From: Anaerolineales bacterium
Lineage (GTDB): Bacteria > Chloroflexota > Anaerolineae > Anaerolineales > UBA11579
DNA: 64,000 bases
Direction: 5' to 3'
Assembly: GCA_021463845.1 (NCBI GenBank)
Contig: JAJTXV010000004.1
Coordinates: forward strand, 124,001 to 188,000
Below, piece by piece: positions 34,589 through 42,393 of this stretch (position 1 is its first letter; every line of letters starts with the position of its first letter). Below the pieces are notes generated by a model. That model was not told the DNA's origin. It did not search any database and saw only the letters and a list, made by a program, of their open reading frames with translations. Position numbers and translations under genes: made by a program.

Positions 34589-36207
34589 TCGGCTTCCTCG
34601 AGTTCTCCCAGATAGCCTTGCTCCAGCAGGGCCTGCAGCACCTGCTGGCCGGCACCAGGCTTGACGGTGATGGCCAATGGGCCCAGCAACTCGCCAAGCC
34701 AGCGGCTGGCGCGCGAGGCGCGCAGCGCCTTGAGCGCCGCAGCCGACTGCACACGCAGAACCAGGCGCGGCGCAAGCTGCGCCTGGGCGCCGTGCTGCTG
34801 CCAGCGGCGCAGGGCCTGCGGCAGGTTGGGCGGCAAGGCCGCGCCGACCTGGGCCTGCAGCAGCGCCAGCAGCTGGCTGGCCTGCAGCCCCTGCTGGCGG
34901 GCCGCGCTCAAGCCAGCGGCCGAGATCTGGTACTGGTAATTGCCCTTGCGGGGCGGCAACCATGTGCTAAAACGGGCCGCCTGGTAGCGCACGGCACGCG
35001 GGGTCAGGCGGCCAGCCGTGATCTGACCCAACGAATCTACTTTGAGTTTCGTGTTTTCTTGGGCAAGATTGGGACTGCGCTGATTGAGCAGATCCTCAGC
35101 CCAGGCGCTGTAGCGAAAAGCGAGCGGCTGCTCGCCAGCGGCCGCGCTGGCAAGGTCCAGGATGCCAAGCCAGTGCAGCGGCCCGGTAAGGTAGTAGCGG
35201 AGCAGTGCGCCGTCCACAGCATCCCAATGGGCAAAACCGCGCAGGAAATTACCCTGCTCGTCGCGCAGATACCAGGCATCGTAATCGCCGCCAGAACGCT
35301 GAAAGTCAGGCTGGTGCTGCTTTACATCAGCAACAAAAGAGTCCAAGCTCCACCACTGCCCAGTTGGCAATTCTCGCAACATGGCTAAGACTTTGCTGCG
35401 GGTTGCTTGGGGCTCATTTTGCCAGCCGCCTTCGGCGGTGAGGTTAGGAAGCAGACGCAGTTCGTTGAGCTCCTCGCTGGCAAGCCAAGCGGCGACCAGC
35501 GCCAGCAAGGCGTCACCGCGGGTCATCTCAAGCCAGAGGCGGGCCGCGTTGGCGCTGACCTTGCCAGCCGCATCGATCAAGCCTGCGGCGCGCAGCAAGG
35601 CCTGCAAAAAGGCTGGCTGGGTTTGCCAATGCTCAAGTTGGGCTGCATCATCCGGCGCCATGCCGGTGCGCAAGGCGGCCAGCAGGCTAGTGGCTTCATC
35701 CAGCAGCGCGTCGCTGGCCGTATGCACAACAGCACGCTCATCCGGCCGGGCCGGACGGCCAAGGAGGGAATAATTTGTAAGAGGCGCGCTCGGCAACGAC
35801 GCCTGCACTTCATCCGGAAGATAAGCAAATTCTGCCGGGCCGCTGGGCGTTTCAAGGAAGGCGCGCCCGAGCAGGCCGCGGTACCAGAGCTGCTCGGTGA
35901 CCGAAACCGGGCTGCGCTGCGGGCGCTCTTTCTCCATACGGGCCGGCCCCATTTCGCGCAACTCACCGTAGGTGCGCACGAACTGCAGCCAAGGCAGGCG
36001 GCCGCCTGCGGCGGCCAGCGCACGCAGGGCGGGCTGGCAGGGAGCCGGGATCAAGTCAGGTTCAGCAATAAGACAGGCAATTTGGGAAGCCAGCTGCTCG
36101 GCGGCGCGGCGGGCATCCGGCGCGTCAAGCTCCAGGCGCCAGATGTCAGCAATGCTACGCAGGTAAGCTAAGTCATGGCCTTCAAGGCTGTGCTCAAGGC
36201 CGGGCAT
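34585..36207 (-). CDS. Protein with an XPB/Ssl2-type helicase-associated domain, no helicase motor
   Basis: Cytoplasmic protein of 540 residues. The C-terminal 90 residues (LAPRLVLRVQSAAALKALRA, then WLGELLGPLAITVKPGAGQQ) match the helicase-associated domain found N-terminal in XPB-like helicases and in some regulators. The middle contains winged-helix-like stretches (GQWWSLDSFVADVKQHQPDF). No Walker A, DEAD or helicase motif VI is present. The gene overlaps otsB by 4 nt and follows the lipid kinase gene by 11 nt, forming a minus-strand set. Role unknown; DNA-binding is a reasonable guess. Confidence 0.65.
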   Translation of the reverse strand: MPGLEHSLEGHDLAYLRSIADIWRLELDAPDARRAAEQLASQIACLIAEPDLIPAPCQPALRALAAAGGRLPWLQFVRTYGELREMGPARMEKERPQRSPVSVTEQLWYRGLLGRAFLETPSGPAEFAYLPDEVQASLPSAPLTNYSLLGRPARPDERAVVHTASDALLDEATSLLAALRTGMAPDDAAQLEHWQTQPAFLQALLRAAGLIDAAGKVSANAARLWLEMTRGDALLALVAAWLASEELNELRLLPNLTAEGGWQNEPQATRSKVLAMLRELPTGQWWSLDSFVADVKQHQPDFQRSGGDYDAWYLRDEQGNFLRGFAHWDAVDGALLRYYLTGPLHWLGILDLASAAAGEQPLAFRYSAWAEDLLNQRSPNLAQENTKLKVDSLGQITAGRLTPRAVRYQAARFSTWLPPRKGNYQYQISAAGLSAARQQGLQASQLLALLQAQVGAALPPNLPQALRRWQQHGAQAQLAPRLVLRVQSAAALKALRASRASRWLGELLGPLAITVKPGAGQQVLQALLEQGYLGELEEAE

Positions 36208-36218
36208 GGGTGGCAGCC

Positions 36219-37151
36219 CTAGCTGGCGGGAGGCGCCAAAACCTCAAGCGCCTGCGGCAAAACAGTGATCTTGAGATTGTGCACATTGCTATTGAAGCCC
36301 GAGAAGGTCTCGCCATCAATGTGAATGGTAAGTGACTGCTTGGACTGGATCTCGATCGTCTTGGCCGTACCCATTTTGACTTGTTTCTCAAAACGGCCCT
36401 GAGTGCCCTTGAGGAACTCAGGGATCAGGCGGAACATGCCCAAACGAGAGATCTTGTTGACCTGGGTGTAATTAAGCAGGCCGTCATCGAACTCGGCATC
36501 CGGTGCAGTGATAAAACCGCCGCCCTCACGCTTGCCATTGCAGACGCCCAGCATGAGCACATCTGCATCCCAGCTTTCCTGGTCAGTTGTGATCTTCATG
36601 TTCATCACGTCGTAGCGGCGGATGATGGTGAGCAACGTGGCAGCGAAGTACATCAGAAAGCCGCGCACCAGCGGCAAATTATGTGAATAGATATTGACTG
36701 AGCCACCAAAACCGATGTTCATGGTGTTGTCCCAGTATTCCTTGCGGCCGTTCTCATCTTCGATCATGGCCAGGTCGATCTTGCGGGTGTTTCCCTGCAG
36801 GGCAGCCTGGAGCGCATCACGCGGGCCAATCGGCAAACCCAGGTTGTGGGCGAAATCATTACCGGAACCTAACGGCACAATGCCAAATTTAGGGCGCTTG
36901 TTGGCCGGCACGCCCATCAGGCCATTGATGACCTCGTGAGCCGTGCCGTCACCGCCCACGGCGATAACCATCTCATATCCTTCTTCGGCGGCCTGGCGGG
37001 CCAGCTCAGTGGCGTGGGTGGGATACACAGTGCCAGCCCAATCTGCGCCACCATGCTGTTCTGCGATGGCGCGCAGGTCAGTAGCCTGCCGCCAGGCATT
37101 GCCCAGGTCAGCATTGGGGTTGATGATGAGCTTGATGCGTTTGCCAGCCAT
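36219..37151 (-). CDS. Diacylglycerol kinase-family lipid kinase
   Basis: Protein of 310 residues of the DgkB/YegS/BmrU fold. KLIINPNADLG at the N-terminus, the nucleotide loop IAVGGDGTAHEVINGLMG, and LGIVPLGSGNDFA-like FGIVPLGSGNDFAHNLGLP are hallmarks, and IHIDGETF-like TIHIDGETFSG marks the C-terminal beta domain. It should phosphorylate a lipid such as diacylglycerol or undecaprenol. A ribosome site TGGAG precedes the ATG, and a TATAAT box lies 27 nt upstream. It leads the transcript that continues into the helicase-associated gene and otsB. Confidence 0.9.
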   Translation of the reverse strand: MAGKRIKLIINPNADLGNAWRQATDLRAIAEQHGGADWAGTVYPTHATELARQAAEEGYEMVIAVGGDGTAHEVINGLMGVPANKRPKFGIVPLGSGNDFAHNLGLPIGPRDALQAALQGNTRKIDLAMIEDENGRKEYWDNTMNIGFGGSVNIYSHNLPLVRGFLMYFAATLLTIIRRYDVMNMKITTDQESWDADVLMLGVCNGKREGGGFITAPDAEFDDGLLNYTQVNKISRLGMFRLIPEFLKGTQGRFEKQVKMGTAKTIEIQSKQSLTIHIDGETFSGFNSNVHNLKITVLPQALEVLAPPAS

Positions 37152-37178
37152 TGTGTCTCCAGAAGGGGGAATGGCGGA

Positions 37179-37184
37179 ATTATA
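37179..37184 (-). promoter_or_regulatory. TATAAT -10 box of the lipid kinase operon
   Basis: A perfect minus-strand TATAAT lies 27 nt before the kinase ATG, leaving a short normal leader that contains TGGAG. Confidence 0.5.
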
Positions 37185-37192
37185 GTCCGAAA

Positions 37193-37223
37193 CTAAAAAG
37201 CCGCTTTTTTAGCGGCTTTTTAG
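37193..37223 (-). terminator. Intrinsic terminator after the ferritin-like gene
   Basis: Arms 37193-37205 (CTAAAAAGCCGCT) and 37211-37223 are perfect 13-bp complements around a TTTTT loop, with A or T runs inside the arms. It sits 26 nt after the ferritin-like stop and just before the lipid kinase promoter, so it separates the two minus-strand units. Confidence 0.8.
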
Positions 37224-37248
37224 TGATTTGTGCTGCAGATCGCGCCGT

Positions 37249-37710
37249 TTAGAACGGCCAATCACGCAAAATGCGCTCGGTTTCCTCGGCGTGGCGGGTT
37301 TCATCGCTGACGATGTTCTCAAGCTCCACCGCCAGGCCCTTGTCGCCATACTCTTCAGCCTGCTCGGCGCGCTGGGTGTAGTCACGCACGGCGCGCTGCT
37401 CGGCCTCCAGCACGGCTACCAGCATCTCTCGGTTGCTCTCTGCCACGGCTACCGGGCGGGCCTGCATGGTGGGCTCGCCGCCCAGAGCCACGATCTTGTT
37501 GGCGAGGAACTGGGCATGGCGTTGCTCATCCGGCACTTCGGCCAGGAAGAATTCCACCAATTGCGGGCGATAAGGGCCAGTCACTTTGGCGGCATAGACG
37601 ATGTACTGGATGATAGCGCCCAGCTCACCCGCTAGATCTTCGTTCAGGCTTTCAATCAGATCGGCCTTGGCTTGCACTACCGGCGCGGAACGCTTGCTTT
37701 TGGTTGCCAT
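37249..37710 (-). CDS. Ferritin-like four-helix protein (bacterioferritin/DUF2202-like)
   Basis: Protein of 153 residues, all helical. Two half-sites carry metal ligands: LNEDLAGELGAIIQYI with EVPDEQRHAQFLA in the first pair, and EAEQRAVRDYTQRA with ENIVSDETRHAEETERIL in the second; the paired E and ExxH motifs suggest a di-iron centre. The ATG at 37710 was chosen because AGGAGG is 5 nt upstream. It may store iron or act as an oxygen- or peroxide-scavenging protein. No haem-binding Met is evident, so I do not call it bacterioferritin proper. Confidence 0.82.
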   Translation of the reverse strand: MATKSKRSAPVVQAKADLIESLNEDLAGELGAIIQYIVYAAKVTGPYRPQLVEFFLAEVPDEQRHAQFLANKIVALGGEPTMQARPVAVAESNREMLVAVLEAEQRAVRDYTQRAEQAEEYGDKGLAVELENIVSDETRHAEETERILRDWPF

Positions 37711-37811
37711 TGCATACCTCCTGATAGACACAATTGTTTCTTAGAATAGTGTCTCACCTGGGACAACGAAGAGGCAGGGTCATCTATCACAGGTAGGCTG
37801 CCGAAAAGGCC

Positions 37812-38390
37812 TTAGCCGCTTAATTTGGCCTCATCTTGGGGAAGATAGCAAATTTCGGCATCCACTCCGCTGGAGGTAATGTGCAAGAGGCCGTAGGAAG
37901 GGTCTTTACCCGGTAAGACCTGGCAGCAGGCCGAGCCCGGGTTGACCACCAGGGTCTTGCCAAAGCGGCGCACGAATGGCTCATGGGTGTGACCGAAAAC
38001 GATGACATCCGCGTCGGGGAAGAAAACGAGGATACGCTGGGTGAAGTAGTCAAAGGAGCGCGGGCCGTAAAGGAGGTAGGCCAGCTTGTCGCGCAGATAG
38101 TTGGGCCAGTTGATGTGCCCGTGGGCCAGGCCAATGCGCATGCCAGCATATTCAAGGGTGCGATGGGTGGGCAGGTCACGGAAGCCGAACCAGTCCGTGT
38201 TGCCGCGCACCGCGTGCACCGGAGCCACCTGGCCCAGCTGGGCAAGCAGGCTGGGCGTTGAAATATCGCCAGCGTGCAGGATGGCGGTGACGCCAGCCTG
38301 CTGGAAGGCAGGCAGAATGCGCGGGTCCAGACCGCGTTTGCGGTCTGGTACGTGCGTATCAGCGATCAATCCGAGGGTGATCTTGGACAA
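37812..38390 (-). CDS. YfcE/MJ0936-type metallophosphoesterase
   Basis: Phosphodiesterase of 192 residues. Calcineurin-like motifs: IADTHVPD, LHAGDI, RGNTDW, LAHGH, and VFGHTHEP with NPGSA. These bind two metal ions. The short length and absence of a cap domain fit the MJ0936/YfcE group and not SbcD, which is about 400 residues. It begins 12 nt after the M24 peptidase stop and shares its strand. Substrate unknown; family members hydrolyse phosphodiesters such as model nucleotides. Confidence 0.88.
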   Translation of the reverse strand: MSKITLGLIADTHVPDRKRGLDPRILPAFQQAGVTAILHAGDISTPSLLAQLGQVAPVHAVRGNTDWFGFRDLPTHRTLEYAGMRIGLAHGHINWPNYLRDKLAYLLYGPRSFDYFTQRILVFFPDADVIVFGHTHEPFVRRFGKTLVVNPGSACCQVLPGKDPSYGLLHITSSGVDAEICYLPQDEAKLSG

Positions 38391-38402
38391 GCTGGGCTCC
38401 CG

Positions 38403-39638
38403 CTACGATTTTAGCGGGATGACCAGGTCATATGGGTACGGCGCGAGGATCTCGATACTGCCATCCGGGTGCATGTAAACCGCATCCTCAATGCGCACAC
38501 CCAGGCCGCGCTCTGGGTAGTACAGACCCGGCTCCACGGTGATGACCATGCCGGGCTTGAGCACATCTTCGGCGGTGGTATCGCGGCCGGTGGATGGGCG
38601 CTCGTGGATATCGAGGCCGAGACCGTGAGCGAAGGAGTGTACGTATCCATTGCGGGTCAGCGGGTCCTTGCGCACCGTGGGGTGGCCCTGGGCTTCGAAC
38701 AACTCGCACACGCGGTCTTGATAGACCGTGCCGTGCACGCCGGTCTTGAGCTCGCTCATCACGGTGTCGAACACCGAGCGCACATCATCGTACAGGGCCT
38801 GCGCTTCCGGGCTGGCATGACCCACGCACCAGGTGCGGGTGAAATCGGCAAAGTAGCCGCCGCCCGCCTGCACCGGGTAGATATCGAAGACGATCGGCTC
38901 GCCGATGCGCAGCGGCGCATCCGGGCTGCCCTGACTGTGCGGCACGCCGCCTTCGGCGCCGGGGGCAAAGATGGTACCGTGCGGATTGTCCATGTCGCGC
39001 TCGGCCAGCAGGCGGTTGATGAGCGCTTTGACCTTGGCCACGGTTACCGGCTGGCCGTCTTCCCCAGTGAGAATCCCACCGACATCCTTTTGGCGGCTCA
39101 GGAAATCTGCCACCAGACCGACAACTTCAACAGTCTTCTGGGCCACACTGCGCATCTGCACGATCTCTTGCGGATCTTTGGTGGCACGTGCCTGCAGCAA
39201 CACGGAATCCTTGTACTCGCCCGTGAATTCGATATTGGGCAACAGCTCCTGCAGGCCGGAAACGAGCCCAAAGGTCTCGCCAGCATCACGCTGGCCATAG
39301 ATAGCTACTTTGCCGGCGGTGAGGCCGACATCGATCAGCATGCGTTGGTACAGGCGGGCCGTAGCACGCAACGGATTCTTGCCCTCCTGCTCGTAGATAT
39401 CGCGATAGTTGTAATCCGTAATTGAGCGGGTCTGCAAGCCGGTGGCAGCGGCCTCGTCACGTTCCATGTTGTGATAGAAGAGCACCGGCTCCTCGCCGCG
39501 CTTGAGCACCAGCACGCCATCGGTCACATGCTTTACACCAGTGAAATAGGTCATGGCGGGGTTGTGCATAGCATCGCCCAGAATGATGAGGGCATCAAGG
39601 CCACGGGCTTCCATAAGCGCGGGTAGATCTGATTTCAT
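38403..39638 (-). CDS. M24-family Xaa-Pro aminopeptidase-like metallopeptidase
   Basis: Cytoplasmic peptidase of 411 residues. The N-terminal creatinase-like domain (1-160) is followed by the pita-bread fold with all five metal ligands: Asp in IVFDIYPVQ, Asp in YFADFTRTW, His in HSFAHGLGLDIHE, Glu in TVEPGLYYP and Glu in VRIEDAVYM. It should remove N-terminal residues before proline. It lies 3 nt downstream of the flavoprotein gene on the same strand, so it is cotranscribed with the isoprenoid genes, with no evident functional link. Confidence 0.92.
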   Translation of the reverse strand: MKSDLPALMEARGLDALIILGDAMHNPAMTYFTGVKHVTDGVLVLKRGEEPVLFYHNMERDEAAATGLQTRSITDYNYRDIYEQEGKNPLRATARLYQRMLIDVGLTAGKVAIYGQRDAGETFGLVSGLQELLPNIEFTGEYKDSVLLQARATKDPQEIVQMRSVAQKTVEVVGLVADFLSRQKDVGGILTGEDGQPVTVAKVKALINRLLAERDMDNPHGTIFAPGAEGGVPHSQGSPDAPLRIGEPIVFDIYPVQAGGGYFADFTRTWCVGHASPEAQALYDDVRSVFDTVMSELKTGVHGTVYQDRVCELFEAQGHPTVRKDPLTRNGYVHSFAHGLGLDIHERPSTGRDTTAEDVLKPGMVITVEPGLYYPERGLGVRIEDAVYMHPDGSIEILAPYPYDLVIPLKS

Positions 39639-39641
39639 TCT

Positions 39642-40853
39642 TTACACTCCTAACAGGACTTTGCGCAAGATACGTGGCTGCAGCAAGGCGGCTGGATGCT
39701 GCTGGCTCATGAGAATGCTAACAAACATTTGGCGCACATCTGGCGCTCGTTCGCATAACTTGATGATGCGGTCCATTAGCAGCGGATTGACATACACCTT
39801 GCGCAGATAGCCTAAGAAGCGGAACATGCTCTGGAAGTTGGCGCGCAACATGCGGTCGTAGCCCGAAAAGGCGCGTTGGCTAAAGTCATCTGCGGCAAAG
39901 CAATACTGCAAGAACTCCGCAGCAAGTTTGCCTGTCTCCAGCGCGAAGTCAATGCCTTCTCCGGTGAGCGGGCTGACCAGCCCGGCGCTTTCCCCAACCA
40001 GTAAGACACGATTGCCAAAGGTTGGAGAGGTAGTGAAATCAATACGCAAAGGATAGCTCTTGATGGCACCCACTTGAGTAGCCGCTTGCATAAGGTTGTG
40101 CAGGCGCGGGCTGGCCACAAAACGCGCCAAAGCAGCGCGTAGCGAACCCGCCGCGTTAGCCTGGTCACGCCAAAGACCAAGGCCAATATTGGCAGAGGCA
40201 GGCCCGGTGGGAAAGATCCAGCCATACCCGGGCATAGGCACTTCTTCAAAATGAGCTTGAATATGGTCGCCTAGGTCCTGTAGGCCCTCATAGTAGGCAC
40301 GCACCGCCACTATAGGGCGGGGCGCATAGTGCAGCAGGCCCATCTCACGCAGGAAGCCGATGTTGGCGCCAACCGCAGCCACCACAACTTTGGCGCGATA
40401 GGTAACAGGCTGGCCGTTGACTTCGGCGTGAATATCTACACCTATCTCGTCGGCCGTCAGGCGTGTGACCTTGGCATTGCCTTCGAACTGGGCGCCCTGC
40501 TCGATTGCCCGGCGGCGCAATATATCATCCAAGCGCAGGCGCGGCACTACCAGTAGATAGTCGTGAAACTCAGGATGGTGTGGCACACCAGCCTGCATGG
40601 TGGCTCCATGGCGGGCAAATACAGAGATGCCATTGACCCGGAAACCGGCGTCTTCGGCCTGGGCCAGAACGCCCATGTCGTCAAGAATATGCAATGCGCG
40701 CGGGGTCAGACCATCTCCGCAGGTTTTGTCACGCGGGAATGTGGCTTTATCCAGGAGCAAGACCTGTTTGCCGAGACGAGCGTTGTAATAGGCCGCGGAC
40801 GAGCCGCCTGGCCCCGCGCCAATTACAACGACATCGTAAACCGCAGGAGGCAT
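39642..40853 (-). CDS. Geranylgeranyl reductase-family FAD-dependent oxidoreductase
   Basis: Flavoprotein of 403 residues. The N-terminal Rossmann motif DVVVIGAGPGGSSAAYYNA is followed by CGDGLTPRAL and the FAD-binding segment VLLVGESAGLVSPLTGEGIDFALETG; GEGI is a group signature. Family members reduce isoprenoid double bonds in chlorophyll, menaquinone or lipid side chains. It begins 3 nt after the squalene/phytoene-synthase-like gene, so prenyl coupling and reduction may act in one pathway. The substrate cannot be named. Confidence 0.88.
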   Translation of the reverse strand: MPPAVYDVVVIGAGPGGSSAAYYNARLGKQVLLLDKATFPRDKTCGDGLTPRALHILDDMGVLAQAEDAGFRVNGISVFARHGATMQAGVPHHPEFHDYLLVVPRLRLDDILRRRAIEQGAQFEGNAKVTRLTADEIGVDIHAEVNGQPVTYRAKVVVAAVGANIGFLREMGLLHYAPRPIVAVRAYYEGLQDLGDHIQAHFEEVPMPGYGWIFPTGPASANIGLGLWRDQANAAGSLRAALARFVASPRLHNLMQAATQVGAIKSYPLRIDFTTSPTFGNRVLLVGESAGLVSPLTGEGIDFALETGKLAAEFLQYCFAADDFSQRAFSGYDRMLRANFQSMFRFLGYLRKVYVNPLLMDRIIKLCERAPDVRQMFVSILMSQQHPAALLQPRILRKVLLGV

Positions 40854-40856
40854 GAA

Positions 40857-41693
40857 CTACGCTGAGCCGGGAGTGTTTTGGGCTTCCAGCGCCTGCAAGA
40901 TCTTCATCACATCGGCGCGGGAAAGCTTCTCGCGACCCTCGGCAAGGGCTTCCAGTGTGGCATGTGCCAGGGCGCGCGGAATGTTCACAAAATCCGAGAA
41001 GGTATTGGCCGCCAGCTGTTGCATGTAGGCGTCAAACTCCGTGAGGTTGTGGCGAGCATAGCTCTGCATCTCCGCATCACCCCAATCTTGCGGATAGAAG
41101 TCAACCCCGCGCTGCAGATCTTCCTTGCGGTTGCGCAGAATGTTGACGGACTGCAAGGCGCGGCCAAACTGGATGGCCAAGCTGCGGTGGATCTGCACAT
41201 GCTCGAACCAGGCCCACAGGTCGCACAACAGGAGGCCAACCGCACCGGCTACGCTGTAGGTATAGCGGTCAAGATCGGCTTGTGAACGGACGCTGAAGCC
41301 ATTGAGCACCCAATCCCGCATGCGGCCAGCCATGGCTGACGTAGCCTCCCATACACGCGGGGCAATAAAGGCTGGCGCATAGCAGCACCACTCCGAAAGG
41401 CGCAGGGTCACCTCCGGCAGCTCGTCTTTGTACGGCGCAAAAAGCGCCTCAAAGCGGGCATGGTCAAACTTTTCCACCGAGGTCTGAGAGTCAAGGATGA
41501 GGCAGATCTGCTGCAAAAGGTGTGCTTTTTGCTCGGCGCTAAGGTGAAAGTGATCCTCAATTTCATCGATAGCACGCATGCAGAGATATCCTGCAGCCAC
41601 AGCCTCTTGCAGGCCCTGAGGTAATCTAATTATCGGAAGATAAAACGTACGGCTGGTTTGCTCGAGAACTTGCAGGGCAGTGTGCGTAGTCAT
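40857..41693 (-). CDS. Squalene/phytoene synthase-family protein
   Basis: Head-to-head prenyl synthase fold, 278 residues. TSRTFYLPIIRLPQGLQEAV and the first aspartate-rich motif RAIDEIEDH are intact. The second motif reads QSVNILRNRKEDLQRGVDFYP; most enzymes have DxxED, so the first Asp is Asn here. The wording around both motifs looks closer to squalene synthase than to phytoene synthase. With the reductase next door it may build a C30 or C40 hydrocarbon, but the Asn leaves activity open. TATAAT lies 7 nt before the ATG, and the short stretch contains GAGGA. Confidence 0.82.
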   Translation of the reverse strand: MTTHTALQVLEQTSRTFYLPIIRLPQGLQEAVAAGYLCMRAIDEIEDHFHLSAEQKAHLLQQICLILDSQTSVEKFDHARFEALFAPYKDELPEVTLRLSEWCCYAPAFIAPRVWEATSAMAGRMRDWVLNGFSVRSQADLDRYTYSVAGAVGLLLCDLWAWFEHVQIHRSLAIQFGRALQSVNILRNRKEDLQRGVDFYPQDWGDAEMQSYARHNLTEFDAYMQQLAANTFSDFVNIPRALAHATLEALAEGREKLSRADVMKILQALEAQNTPGSA

Positions 41694-41700
41694 TCCTCAG

Positions 41701-41706
41701 ATTATA
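41701..41706 (-). promoter_or_regulatory. TATAAT -10 box of the isoprenoid operon
   Basis: A perfect minus-strand TATAAT ends 7 nt before the ATG at 41693; the transcript would be leaderless or nearly so. It lies in the 15-nt gap after the small membrane protein gene. Confidence 0.5.
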
Positions 41707-41708
41707 TG

Positions 41709-42101
41709 CTATGGCGCCCACTGGCTACGTTCTCGCAACCGTAGGAACCACTCGATCGCAAAAAAGGCCAGGGCGAGAAAGATCATCAGGGCCAGGTTGA
41801 GCACACGCCCAAACTGAAGCCACGCCAGGGTAGCCGCATACACGCCCACCCATAGCCCCTGACGCACGATCACATTCACGCGCACCGGTGGGTCACTTGG
41901 GAAGCGATAATTCAAAAACGAAACAACTGGCAGGCCCAGGCCGGTAAATGCCAGCATGATTAGAAAGAAAAACAGCCAACGCGGCACCAGGTTGGGCTGC
42001 GTGCTGGTAACCAGCAGGCCCAGCCCTCCCCAGCCAAAAAGGAGCAGCAGGACAGTGGTGGGCAGGAAGGCAAAGGGGGATGGAGTGCCTGCTTTGTTCA
42101 T
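41709..42101 (-). CDS. Small polytopic membrane protein
   Basis: Protein of 130 residues with about four hydrophobic segments (about 11-32, 42-63, 78-97 and 102-120) and a basic C-terminus. No family motif is recognised. It lies just upstream of the isoprenoid genes on the same strand but is separated from them by a promoter. A TATAAT box 8 nt before the ATG implies a leaderless transcript. Function unknown. Confidence 0.65.
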   Translation of the reverse strand: MNKAGTPSPFAFLPTTVLLLLFGWGGLGLLVTSTQPNLVPRWLFFFLIMLAFTGLGLPVVSFLNYRFPSDPPVRVNVIVRQGLWVGVYAATLAWLQFGRVLNLALMIFLALAFFAIEWFLRLRERSQWAP

Positions 42102-42109
42102 AGTGAGAA

Positions 42110-42115
42110 ATTATA
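42110..42115 (-). promoter_or_regulatory. TATAAT -10 box for the small membrane protein
   Basis: A perfect minus-strand TATAAT lies 8 nt from the ATG at 42101. It is back-to-back with the plus-strand leader promoter starting at 42128. Confidence 0.5.
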
Positions 42116-42127
42116 CGCTTTGCGCCC

Positions 42128-42157
42128 TTGACGCAGAAAGCGCTGCTGGTGTACACT
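42128..42157 (+). promoter_or_regulatory. Promoter of the leader ORF/GNAT unit
   Basis: TTGACG (42128-42133), an 18-nt spacer and TACACT (42152-42157): one of the two best -35/-10 pairs in the window. The transcript should begin near 42164, placing GGAG 15 nt before the short leader ORF start. Confidence 0.7.
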
Positions 42158-42178
42158 GCCGCAAGTTAGGAGACAGGC

Positions 42179-42277
42179 GTGAAATTCCTCTTCACTCCCA
42201 TTGACCCCAAGCAGACCTCGGCTTCCAAGGCCGGTGGTTCTTCCCTGCCTTGGCGTAGTGCGCCTGTTTCCGGCTAG
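42179..42277 (+). CDS. Short leader ORF (32 residues) ahead of a GNAT gene
   Basis: A GTG-initiated frame with TTAGGAGAC upstream encodes 32 residues, starting MKFLFTPIDPKQ and ending SSLPWRSAPVSG before TAG. It begins about 15 nt into the predicted transcript, as leader peptides do. Two intrinsic terminators follow before the GNAT gene, so it looks like the sensing element of an attenuator. It could instead be an independent micropeptide with its own terminators. One Trp and four Pro codons are present, but there is no run of a single amino-acid codon that would identify a ligand. Confidence 0.55.
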   Translation: MKFLFTPIDPKQTSASKAGGSSLPWRSAPVSG

Positions 42278-42298
42278 CAGTCTCATCTTTGATGGAAC

Positions 42299-42330
42299 GG
42301 CCGCACGGCGCACAGCCCTGCGGCCTTTTT
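42299..42330 (+). terminator. Terminator 1 of the GNAT leader
   Basis: GGCCGCA (42299-42305) pairs with TGCGGCC (42319-42325), followed by TTTTTGTTT. Its 3' arm can instead pair with the 5' arm of terminator 2: CCTGCGG at 42317-42323 with CCGCAGG at 42339-42345. Confidence 0.65.
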
Positions 42331-42334
42331 GTTT

Positions 42335-42370
42335 AAGACCGCAGGCAGTTCCCTGCGGTCTTTTTTTTTT
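42335..42370 (+). terminator. Terminator 2 of the GNAT leader
   Basis: AAGACCGCAGG (42335-42345) and its perfect complement at 42352-42362 enclose a 6-nt loop and lead into a tract of ten T. It is a textbook strong intrinsic terminator, only 24 nt before the GNAT start codon, so expression of that gene requires readthrough or antitermination. Confidence 0.85.
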
Positions 42371-42393
42371 GCAATATTTTTTAGGAGAAGAAA

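Noticed and set aside
34589-34963. N-terminal extension of otsB by 125 codons
   Set aside because: The extension is antisense-like, Gly/Ala/Pro-rich and lies wholly within the helicase-associated gene in another frame; the OtsB family starts at the ATG at 34588.
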